A DNA stretch of 5,140 bases from SZUA-430 sp044375275 (lineage in GTDB: Bacteria > Pseudomonadota > Alphaproteobacteria > Micropepsales > Micropepsaceae). Position numbers and translations under genes: made by a program. How positions within the stretch are numbered: the stretch's first letter is position 1; every line of letters starts with the position of its first letter. Below the pieces are notes generated by a model that saw nothing but the letters and a program-made list of their open reading frames with translations, was not told the origin of the DNA and ran no database searches. This document shows, one piece after another, positions 1 through 4,267 of the stretch. Location: positions 1-5,140 of the forward strand of contig JBILMZ010000236.1 of NCBI GenBank assembly GCA_044375275.1, read 5' to 3'.

Positions 1-567
1 GACGCCCGTGTTCCAGAACTTCTCGCCATTGATGCGCCAGCCATTGCCTTCCTTGACGGCGCGCGTCTCCATCCAGGTCGCGTCCGAGCCGTGCTTTGGC
101 TCCGTCAGGCCAAAGGCCGCGCGATGAGTGCCGGCCAGCATGCCGTTGATGAACTCATCCTTTTGCTGCGGCGTACCGAAGTCGCGGAACATCAGCACCT
201 GCGGAAAGTTGCCGACGATGGAGCTCTCGTTCTGCAGGTCATTGTGCAGGCCAAGCCCCTTCGCCGCGAGATGCTCGCGGATGATGGCCATGGCAAGATT
301 GCCAATCTCCTGCCCGCCATACTCCTTGGGCAAGGGCAGGCGCAGGAAGCCCGCCTTGTCGGCAAGCTTGCGCATCTGGCGCAGCAGGTCTTCCCACTCA
401 TGGCGGGGCAGGCCGTCGCGGTCCCAGTCGGTACGCGCATGCTCGCGGCGATGGTCGAAGAAGCGGATATTGTCATCCTTGTTCTCGAGCGGCTTGATCT
501 CGCTCTCGATGAAGGCGTCCATCCGGACGAGAAGTTCCTTGACGCTCTGCGGTATGCGGAAGTCCAT
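1..567 (-). CDS. Acyl-CoA dehydrogenase family protein, N-terminal 189 residues (cut by left edge)
   Basis: This is an FAD-dependent flavoenzyme that introduces the alpha,beta double bond into an acyl-CoA (beta-oxidation or a related degradation pathway), most likely soluble in the cytoplasm. The reading frame runs from ATG at 567 to the window edge without a stop. Residues 1-110 look like the alpha-helical N-terminal ACAD domain, including LPLPKEYGG at about 77-85. Residues 153-162 read GLTEPKHGSD, a close match to the first family signature (G-L-T-E-x-x-x-G-[ST]-D) in the middle beta domain that contacts FAD and substrate. INGEKFWNTG follows at 179-188, typical of the same domain. The catalytic glutamate lies in the missing C-terminal part. 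The opening (DFRIPQSVKELLVRMDAF, then FFDHRREHARTDW) suggests a branch distinct from classical short-chain enzymes, but chain-length specificity cannot be read. A GAGGA site 8 nt upstream supports the start. The gene lies 80 nt downstream of the hypothetical gene on the same strand, so co-transcription is possible. Confidence 0.95.
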   Translation of the reverse strand, partial: MDFRIPQSVKELLVRMDAFIESEIKPLENKDDNIRFFDHRREHARTDWDRDGLPRHEWEDLLRQMRKLADKAGFLRLPLPKEYGGQEIGNLAMAIIREHLAAKGLGLHNDLQNESSIVGNFPQVLMFRDFGTPQQKDEFINGMLAGTHRAAFGLTEPKHGSDATWMETRAVKEGNGWRINGEKFWNTGV

Positions 568-575
568 CGGTCGTG

Positions 576-580
576 TCCTC
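576..580 (-). promoter_or_regulatory. Ribosome binding site of the acyl-CoA dehydrogenase gene
   Basis: On the minus strand the sequence reads GAGGA followed by 8 nt and then ATG (565-567). It is a good Shine-Dalgarno match at normal spacing and fixes the start codon. Confidence 0.7.
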
Positions 581-617
581 AATGATGTGATGACCGACCT
601 TAGCGTCTGAACAGGCA

Positions 618-635
618 CGAGACAAACGGCTCTCG
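618..635 (-). other. Small hairpin between the hypothetical gene and the dehydrogenase gene
   Basis: CGAGA and TCTCG can pair around an 8-nt loop in the 80-nt gap between the two minus-strand genes. No T-run follows on the minus strand, so it does not look like an intrinsic terminator. Read-through into the dehydrogenase gene is therefore plausible. A 5-bp stem could also be chance. Confidence 0.25.
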
Positions 636-647
636 GGAAGGGCGATG

Positions 648-1646
648 CTAGGCAGACCCACGCTGCATCGCGGGGGTCCGCTGCATGACGATGGTCCGGC
701 TGGAGACGACGCCCAAATGGGCGTTGCCACGGATATGGGCGCGGCGCCAGTGAATGCTCTGGCCTCGCCGCACCAGGTGTCCGGCCACAAAGTGCATGCG
801 CGCGGCAAGGCGTCTCTGGTTGGGATCCAGTTTCGAGAACCGGGGCGGCATCGCAAGGCGCGCCTTGACCTCCACGTGGCAGAGAAGGGGGTCTTTGCCA
901 CGCTTCGCGCGCGACAGGTTCAGGCGCGTCATGTCAACCGGAACGGAAGCAACTGCGTTTCTCGCAGCCAGCAACAGGCAGAAACCCGCAAGATAGGGGA
1001 AGTCTGCGGCGATGATCGCAAGATTCTGATGCAGGGCGCGCTCGAACGACTCCATGGTCGGGCACGCCGCTGCATAATAGGCGTGCCACTCAGGCCTCAG
1101 ACGAAAACGCACGTGTGCGAGCAGGGCCGTGAGGGCATCACTGCCGTCGATCCGGAGCCTGCGCGTCACGTGCTCGGGATGGTGCGTGGCATTGAAGCAG
1201 GGATTGTCCAGATCGAAGTCGATGATGAACGGCGACAGTTCCGGCTGGCCGAATTCTCCGTCCCACGCAATCTCGATGCATCCGCTGCGACCTGACTCCG
1301 AGGCACTGACCAGAAGACCCGCCCGGCCTGTAATGCGTGCGATCTCGACAGGCTGTGCGAGGCCAAGTTCCTGCATGACTTTGCGACGACCCGCCTCGCT
1401 CCATTCAATCCAGACACCGGGGGCGGGAATACGAAGAAGATCAAGGCATTTCGTCAGCTGGACTGAATCCTCGAAGGCCGCACGCGCAGTCGTTGCTGCG
1501 ACGGCATCATCAAGCAGATACCGGATCTGTGCCGCGCGTACGCCGCCTGAGATGGCATCGCCGCCGGGGAGGTCGAAGACGGAAGAGTCGGGAAGCACAA
1601 CGCGAATGGGTTCAACCGTCGAGGCAATGCTGTCTTGCAGGCGCAT
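648..1646 (-). CDS. Hypothetical protein, 332 residues, function unknown
   Basis: I do not recognise a named family. Four things support a real gene: a 332-codon open frame, a GGTGGAG ribosome binding site 5 nt before the ATG, balanced amino-acid composition, and opposite-frame ORFs that look low-complexity and arginine-rich. There is no signal peptide or clear membrane segment, so it is probably cytoplasmic. The N-terminal half (about 1-155) is acidic to neutral, with stretches such as PAPGVWIEW (74-82) and SPFIIDFDLDNP (138-149). A helical part (about 168-235) has a hydrophobic core near 207-229. The C-terminal third is strongly basic: LNLSRAKRGKDPLL (242-255), then HFVAGHLVRRG (285-295) and WRRAHIRGNAHLGVV (300-314). 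I recall this basic tail, ending in an H-x-R-G-x-x-x-x-G-V-V pattern, from other uncharacterised proteobacterial and prophage-type proteins; a nucleic-acid-contacting role would be a guess. It is the first gene of a possible two-gene minus-strand unit with the dehydrogenase and ends with TAG. Confidence 0.8.
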   Translation of the reverse strand: MRLQDSIASTVEPIRVVLPDSSVFDLPGGDAISGGVRAAQIRYLLDDAVAATTARAAFEDSVQLTKCLDLLRIPAPGVWIEWSEAGRRKVMQELGLAQPVEIARITGRAGLLVSASESGRSGCIEIAWDGEFGQPELSPFIIDFDLDNPCFNATHHPEHVTRRLRIDGSDALTALLAHVRFRLRPEWHAYYAAACPTMESFERALHQNLAIIAADFPYLAGFCLLLAARNAVASVPVDMTRLNLSRAKRGKDPLLCHVEVKARLAMPPRFSKLDPNQRRLAARMHFVAGHLVRRGQSIHWRRAHIRGNAHLGVVSSRTIVMQRTPAMQRGSA

Positions 1647-1651
1647 GACTG

Positions 1652-1658
1652 CTCCACC
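1652..1658 (-). promoter_or_regulatory. Ribosome binding site of the 332-residue hypothetical gene
   Basis: The minus strand reads GGTGGAG, then 5 nt (CAGTC), then ATG at 1646-1644. The match is strong and is the main reason for choosing this start. Confidence 0.65.
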
Positions 1659-1922
1659 GCTGCGGACATGTGTCCGAACGCTTGTTGAGGGTCGATCTCT
1701 GTTGGTCTCTTTCGCAGCGAAACATTCGCGGGCAATTCAGCTTCGCGTTAGCCACGCTACGAATCGCGATTAACCAAAAGTTTGTTTCAAACGACTGACA
1801 GATCGATGTTGCAATCGTGACAGTTCTGGCAAGGCTGTGGATTAGCGGGTGAGCGTTCAACTTTGGCGAGAGGCGCGAGCCTTGCCTTGCCAGATGGTTG
1901 GTGTTTCAGCCAGGTAGTCGTC
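1659..1922. promoter_or_regulatory. Divergent intergenic region with palindromes, likely promoters for both sides
   Basis: This stretch separates the leftward hypothetical gene from the rightward thioesterase gene and holds no convincing gene. Short inverted repeats are visible: CGGACA/TGTCCG at 1663-1676 (2-nt centre), TTTCG/CGAAA at 1710-1722, the perfect 10-bp palindrome AATCGCGATT at 1762-1771, and GTTTG/CAAAC at 1780-1792. The 1760-1800 part is the most AT-rich and is a natural place for promoters. A weak rightward sigma-70-like pair is GTGACA (1817-1822) with GATTAG (1840-1845) at 17-nt spacing; the -10 element is poor. I saw no clear leftward promoter. Any of the palindromes could be an operator, but none matches a regulator site that I recognise. 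Confidence 0.35.
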
Positions 1923-2348
1923 ATGAAACCAGAACTCTTTCGCCTTTCCAGGGGCGCCTATCCCTTCTTCCGCCACGTGATCGCGCGCTTCAGCGACATG
2001 GACGCAGAGCGGCACCTCAACAATGTGGCGTTGGCGTCATTCTATGAGGACGCGCGTGTGTCCTTCCTGCGCTCGATGACGGGAGAGGCGCCGGCCTATC
2101 GCTTCGTGATCGCGCATGTCGGCATCAGTTACCTCGCCGAGGCACAGTACCCGGGCGAGTATGACGTCGGCGTCGGCGTGGCGCGCTTCGGCAAGACATC
2201 GTTCGAGATCGGCTGCGCCCTTTTCTCGGGCGACAACTGCGTCGGCGTGTGTGACTCCATCCAGGTCGCGATCGGCGAGAACGGGCCTGCGCCGCTCCCG
2301 CCGGTACTTCGAGTCGCACTCGAGAAAAAGCTGCTCCTCCGCGCTTGA
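1923..2348 (+). CDS. Acyl-CoA thioesterase, 4HBT-like hotdog fold, 141 residues
   Basis: The product is probably a cytoplasmic thioesterase that hydrolyses an acyl-CoA (or acyl-ACP) to the free acid and thiol. The hotdog-family signature is near the N-terminus: residues 22-34 read RFSDMDAERHLNN, followed by ASFYEDARVSFL (38-49), the long central helix. By alignment with 4-hydroxybenzoyl-CoA thioesterase, Asp27 is the likely catalytic carboxylate. The rest alternates as beta strands expected for the fold: ISYLAEAQYPGEYDVGVGVARFG (68-90 region), then TSFEIGCALF (92-101). The length (141) is typical of single-hotdog subunits, which usually act as dimers or tetramers. I chose ATG 1923 because it places the signature at the usual distance; a weak AGG lies 8 nt upstream. 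The frame is open back to TTG 1863, but those 20 extra residues do not resemble the family. The common Gly in D-x-D-x-x-G-H is Arg30 here, as in acyl-ACP-type D-x-D-x-x-x-H-x-N-N variants. The substrate is unknown. Confidence 0.88.
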   Translation: MKPELFRLSRGAYPFFRHVIARFSDMDAERHLNNVALASFYEDARVSFLRSMTGEAPAYRFVIAHVGISYLAEAQYPGEYDVGVGVARFGKTSFEIGCALFSGDNCVGVCDSIQVAIGENGPAPLPPVLRVALEKKLLLRA

Positions 2349-2384
2349 CTTGAAGAATCCGCACGCGTAGAAGCCGCGTCCCTT

Positions 2385-2403
2385 GCGCGGGGGTAGCCCG
2401 CGC
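2385..2403 (+). other. GC-rich stem-loop after the thioesterase gene
   Basis: GCGCGGG and CCCGCGC form a perfect 7-bp stem around a GGTAG loop, 36 nt after the thioesterase stop codon. GCAATAACG follows rather than a T-run, so it is not a canonical intrinsic terminator. It could stabilise the transcript's 3' end. A smaller ACGCG/CGCGT hairpin precedes it. Confidence 0.4.
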
Positions 2404-2508
2404 GCAATAACGAAACAGCAGGGCAGTGCATGACTTTCGAAGCAACAAAAAGAACAAACGCAAGCGTCCTGGGTGGCACCTCGCCACGCGTCGACGCACG
2501 CACTGCGC

Positions 2509-2601
2509 ACGGAGGGGCCTTCTGACGGAAGGCTGTCCGGTCCCTGAATTTGGACCCCTCCCGAGCGCAAGCTTCGGAGGGGTTTTTTATGGCCCCTCCG
2601 T
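2509..2601 (+). promoter_or_regulatory. Candidate attenuator or structured leader RNA upstream of rtcB
   Basis: Four complementary segments are present: A, ACGGAGGGGCC (2509-2519); B, CCCCTCC (2555-2561); C, GGAGGGG (2576-2582); D, GGCCCCTCCGT (2591-2601). B with C makes the terminator stem. A can instead pair with B, and the A:B helix would enclose two hairpins: GCCTTC/GAAGGC (2517-2533) and GGTCC/GGACC (2539-2556), a three-way-junction layout. C can also pair with D (8 bp including C2575), and A with D (11 bp, perfect). Sharing the terminator's 5' arm with an upstream helix is the standard arrangement of terminator-type riboswitches and attenuators. It matches no riboswitch class I can name. 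It may instead be the 3' end of a small RNA or of the thioesterase transcript. No clear promoter was found upstream. Confidence 0.4.
2555..2588 (+). terminator. Rho-independent terminator with GCAA tetraloop
   Basis: CCCCTCCCGAGC (2555-2566) pairs with GCTTCGGAGGGG (2571-2582) across a GCAA loop, with a single C-C mismatch and one G-U pair. Six T residues (2583-2588) follow directly. It is the strongest terminator in the window. It ends rightward transcripts from the thioesterase side, or acts conditionally in front of rtcB. Confidence 0.9.
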
Positions 2602-2610
2602 CATGACGAA

Positions 2611-2632
2611 CCGCCTTCTCTTTTGAAGGCGG
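2611..2632 (+). other. Perfect 8-bp hairpin in the rtcB upstream region
   Basis: CCGCCTTC (2611-2618) and GAAGGCGG (2625-2632) pair without mismatch around a TCTTTT loop. It lies between the terminator and the rtcB start and shares the GCCTTC/GAAGGC core with the hairpin at 2517-2533, so strands could be exchanged. There is no T-run on either strand. Confidence 0.5.
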
Positions 2633-2655
2633 GCCTGCAAATATTGATGGAAGGT

Positions 2656-2676
2656 GCGCAGCAAGGCCTGCTGCGC
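2656..2676 (+). other. Perfect 8-bp hairpin just before the rtcB start codon
   Basis: GCGCAGCA (2656-2663) and TGCTGCGC (2669-2676) pair perfectly around AGGCC. The stem ends 9 nt before ATG 2686, so it borders the ribosome binding region of rtcB and could influence initiation. If translation instead began at 2647, it would lie inside the coding sequence. Confidence 0.5.
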
Positions 2677-2685
2677 GAGAAGAGC

Positions 2686-3873
2686 ATGCACAAGCATATT
2701 GAATCCTCAGGTGTACCGATCAAGGCGTGGACGGACGGCGTTCCCGTCGAAGCCGAGGCGCGCGCACAGTTGCGCAACATCGCGGAGTTGCCCTTCGTCC
2801 ACGGCCACATCGCCGTGATGCCGGACGTGCACCTCGGCCGTGGCGCGACCGTGGGCTCCGTGATCCCGACCAAGGGAGCCATCATCCCGGCCGCGGTCGG
2901 CGTCGACATCGGCTGCGGCATGGCCGCGGTCATGACCAGCCTCACGGCTTCGCAATTGCCGGACAGCCTCAAGGCCATCCGCGCCGGCATCGAAAGCGTG
3001 ATCCCGGTCGGCCAGGCGTCGCACAAGCAGCCACCGCGTCGTTCGGAAGCGGCATGGTATGCGCGCCACAAGTCGGGCTACGAGGCGATCGAGGCGAAGC
3101 ATCCGAAGATCGCCGAGAAGAAGTCCGCTTCACTCCAGATCGGCACGCTCGGCGGCGGCAACCACTTCATCGAGCTCTGCCTCGACGAGGCGGACCGCGT
3201 CTGGGTGATGCTCCACTCGGGATCGCGCAACATCGGCAACCGCATCGGCACCTACTTCATCTCGAAGGCGAAGGAGGAGGTCGAGGCGGCAGGCTTGCGC
3301 TTGCCTGATCGCGATCTCGCCTGGCTGGGCGAGGGCTCACAGTCCTTCAACGACTATGTTGAGGCCGTAGGCTGGGCGCAGGACTATGCGCGTTCGAACC
3401 GGGAGGTGATGATGGCGGCCGTAATCGCGGTCCTCCGCAAGACCTGGAACGACCTTGAAACGCTCGACGTGGCGGTGAACTGTCACCACAACTACGTCGA
3501 GCGCGAGGAGCACTTCGGCGAACGCGTGTGGCTCACCCGCAAGGGCGCCGTGCGCGCGCGGAAGGGTGAGCTCGGCATCATCCCGGGTTCCATGGGCGCG
3601 CGCTCTTTCATCGTGCGCGGGCTTGGCAATCCGGAATCGTTCGAGTCCTGCTCGCACGGCGCCGGTCGGGCCATGTCACGCACGGCCGCAAAGGAACGCT
3701 TCACGCTCGAGGAGCACATCGCCGCCACCGCCCACGTCGAGTGCCGCAAGGACACCGGCGTGATCGACGAAACGCCGATGGCCTACAAGGACATCGACGC
3801 CGTCATGGCCGCGCAGGCGGACCTCGTCGAGGTCGTTCACACACTGCGCCAGGTCGTCTGCGTGAAGGGGTGA
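2686..3873 (+). CDS. rtcB: RNA-splicing ligase RtcB, 395 residues, complete
   Basis: RtcB is a GTP- and Mn2+-dependent RNA ligase that joins RNA 3'-phosphate or 2',3'-cyclic phosphate ends to 5'-OH ends; in bacteria it serves RNA repair in the cytoplasm. The protein aligns closely with my recollection of E. coli RtcB (408 residues). All key motifs are visible: MPDVHLG (45-51), GVDIGCGM with metal ligands Asp74 and Cys77 (72-79), GGGNHF with His160 (157-162), MLHSGSR with His177 (175-181), NCHHNYV (265-271), and CSHGAGR with His324, the guanylylated histidine (322-328). The C-terminus ends VVCVKG, as in E. coli. ATG 2686 is preferred because MHKHIESSGVPIKAW then starts level with the E. coli protein and a weak GAGAAG lies just upstream. 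In-frame alternatives are ATG 2647 and TTG 2623. The region between the metal motif and GGGNHF is shorter than in E. coli. No rtcA, rtcR, archease or prfH lies beside it. Upstream lies a structured leader with a terminator. Confidence 0.97.
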   Translation: MHKHIESSGVPIKAWTDGVPVEAEARAQLRNIAELPFVHGHIAVMPDVHLGRGATVGSVIPTKGAIIPAAVGVDIGCGMAAVMTSLTASQLPDSLKAIRAGIESVIPVGQASHKQPPRRSEAAWYARHKSGYEAIEAKHPKIAEKKSASLQIGTLGGGNHFIELCLDEADRVWVMLHSGSRNIGNRIGTYFISKAKEEVEAAGLRLPDRDLAWLGEGSQSFNDYVEAVGWAQDYARSNREVMMAAVIAVLRKTWNDLETLDVAVNCHHNYVEREEHFGERVWLTRKGAVRARKGELGIIPGSMGARSFIVRGLGNPESFESCSHGAGRAMSRTAAKERFTLEEHIAATAHVECRKDTGVIDETPMAYKDIDAVMAAQADLVEVVHTLRQVVCVKG

Positions 3874-3875
3874 TC

Positions 3876-3945
3876 CCTGGGAACGCGGGCTTCCAGCCCG
3901 CTCTTGTTTTGCAGCAACAGCGGACTGGAAGTCCGCGCTCCCAGG
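3876..3945. repeat. REP-like palindromic repeat: two inverted 26-bp copies
   Basis: The left copy (3876-3901) and the right copy (3920-3945, reversed) share 23 of 26 bases and flank an 18-nt spacer. Each contains its own hairpin: GCGGGCT/AGCCCGC around TCC on the left, GCGGACT/AGTCCGC around GGA on the right. Two of the three differences are a G-to-A and its partner C-to-T, which keep the stem paired, so structure appears to be conserved. The outer ends CCTGGGA/TCCCAGG also pair, allowing one long cruciform. It begins 2 nt after the rtcB stop codon. This resembles the dispersed REP/BIME or MITE-type palindromes seen in many bacterial genomes. It may protect or end the rtcB mRNA. No transposase is present here. 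Confidence 0.75.
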
Positions 3946-3967
3946 TTCTTCGCGCCTTGACTTCCCC

Positions 3968-4018
3968 TACGTCCGCACGTACGAACCAAGGACAAATGCA
4001 AGGCATGGGGCTTTGCAT
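3968..4018 (+). other. Two stem-loops between rtcB and the MATE gene
   Basis: TACGT/ACGTA (3968-3981) forms a 5-bp stem around CCGC. A longer 9-bp stem, ATGCAAGGC (3996-4004) with GCTTTGCAT (4010-4018), has one G-U pair and an ATGGG loop. The loop is complementary to CCCAT at 4021-4025, 2 nt beyond the stem. They may belong to the leader of the MATE transcript. No known RNA family is recognised. Confidence 0.3.
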
Positions 4019-4042
4019 ATCCCATCACGAGTTGAGCGTTTC

Positions 4043-4138
4043 ATGAACACGCCAATGACCATTTCAGCCGTATCGTGCTGCGCCTATCCGGCGTCGCGCG
4101 TCTCGGCGCTTGGCGCTCGTGAGGGAGCCGTGGATTAG
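4043..4138 (+). CDS. Possible 31-codon leader ORF before the MATE attenuator
   Basis: An ATG at 4043 opens a 31-codon frame ending with TAG at 4136-4138, only 2 nt before the first arm of the competing hairpins. A GAG 8 nt upstream of the ATG is a weak ribosome binding site. The peptide begins MNTPMTISAV and has two adjacent Cys codons (TGC TGC, 4076-4081), but no run of one amino acid as in classical biosynthetic leaders. It has no recognised homologue and may be a chance ORF. The argument for it is its position: a ribosome at the stop codon would cover segment 4141-4145. Confidence 0.2.
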   Translation: MNTPMTISAVSCCAYPASRVSALGAREGAVD

Positions 4139-4140
4139 AA

Positions 4141-4186
4141 CTCAGCAGAAAACCTGAGCCTGTCCACCCCTCCGAGCCCGCTCAGG
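4141..4186 (+). promoter_or_regulatory. Competing hairpin/antiterminator before the second terminator
   Basis: CTCAG (4141-4145) can pair with CTGAG (4154-4158) around an 8-nt loop. The second strand, extended to CCTGAGC (4153-4159), can instead pair over 7 perfect bases with GCTCAGG (4180-4186), which is part of the terminator's 3' arm. The first pairing allows the terminator and the second blocks it. This is an attenuator-like arrangement upstream of the MATE gene; the signal it might sense is unknown. Confidence 0.4.
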
Positions 4187-4196
4187 AGGGGTTTTT
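4167..4196 (+). terminator. Rho-independent terminator upstream of the MATE gene
   Basis: CCCCTCC (4167-4173) pairs with GGAGGGG (4185-4191). The stem continues as GAG/CTC (4174-4176 with 4181-4183) around a CCCG loop with A4184 bulged. Five T residues follow, then GTTT. The arms match those of the terminator at 2555-2588. It could end rtcB-derived transcripts or a leader RNA of the MATE gene. Confidence 0.85.
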
Positions 4197-4212
4197 GTTT
4201 GCCCGTCACCTC

Positions 4213-4238
4213 CCTGATTCACACGCCTGATTCACACG
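4213..4238 (+). repeat. Perfect 13-bp tandem direct repeat
   Basis: CCTGATTCACACG occurs twice with no spacer (4213-4225 and 4226-4238), 16 nt after the terminator T-run and 29 nt before the MATE start codon. Each unit contains TTCACA, one base from a -35 consensus. The pair could be an operator for a dimeric regulator, part of a promoter, or a slippage duplication. No clear -10 element was found downstream; CCGATA at 4254-4259 is weak. Confidence 0.6.
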
Positions 4239-4267
4239 AATGCGGCGGGCAAGCCGATACCAGATCC

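Noticed and set aside
91..585. Rightward 164-codon frame opposite the acyl-CoA dehydrogenase
   Set aside because: The minus strand encodes an unmistakable dehydrogenase over the same bases, so this is its antisense shadow.
645..1295. Long rightward open frame (216 codons) opposite the hypothetical gene
   Set aside because: Its product is His/Arg-rich with no fold-like pattern and no good ribosome binding site. The opposite strand has a longer frame, a strong ribosome binding site and protein-like composition.
1863..1922. TTG 1863 as the thioesterase start
   Set aside because: It would add 20 residues not typical of the family, with no ribosome binding site. ATG 1923 gives the usual length.
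2037..2570. Leftward 177-codon frame over the thioesterase 3' part and the intergenic region
   Set aside because: It overlaps a recognisable thioesterase on the other strand and the terminator stem, and has no family resemblance.
2426..2626. Rightward 66-codon frame starting MHDFRSNKK
   Set aside because: It reads straight through the terminator hairpin and T-run, lacks a ribosome binding site and resembles nothing. It was considered as a leader peptide but spans the wrong elements.
2623..2685. TTG 2623 or ATG 2647 as the rtcB start
   Set aside because: TTG 2623 lies in the loop of a perfect hairpin, and neither has a good ribosome binding site. ATG 2686 aligns with the E. coli N-terminus. 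ATG 2647 cannot be fully excluded.
2349..2685. tRNA, 6S RNA or a known riboswitch in the rtcB upstream region
   Set aside because: No cloverleaf with a T-loop GTTCRA, and no consensus core of any riboswitch class I know, could be found on either strand.
3876..3945. CRISPR repeat-spacer unit
   Set aside because: There are only two copies and they are inverted, not direct, with an 18-nt spacer. No cas genes are present.
3996..4025. A stable H-type pseudoknot
   Set aside because: With 0-nt and 2-nt connecting loops, a 9-bp stem and a 5-bp stem could not readily coexist. Alternating pairings are more plausible.
3741..4046. Rightward 101-codon frame across the rtcB end and the REP element
   Set aside because: It is a shadow of rtcB followed by repeat DNA; such repeat-derived peptides are commonly mis-annotated.
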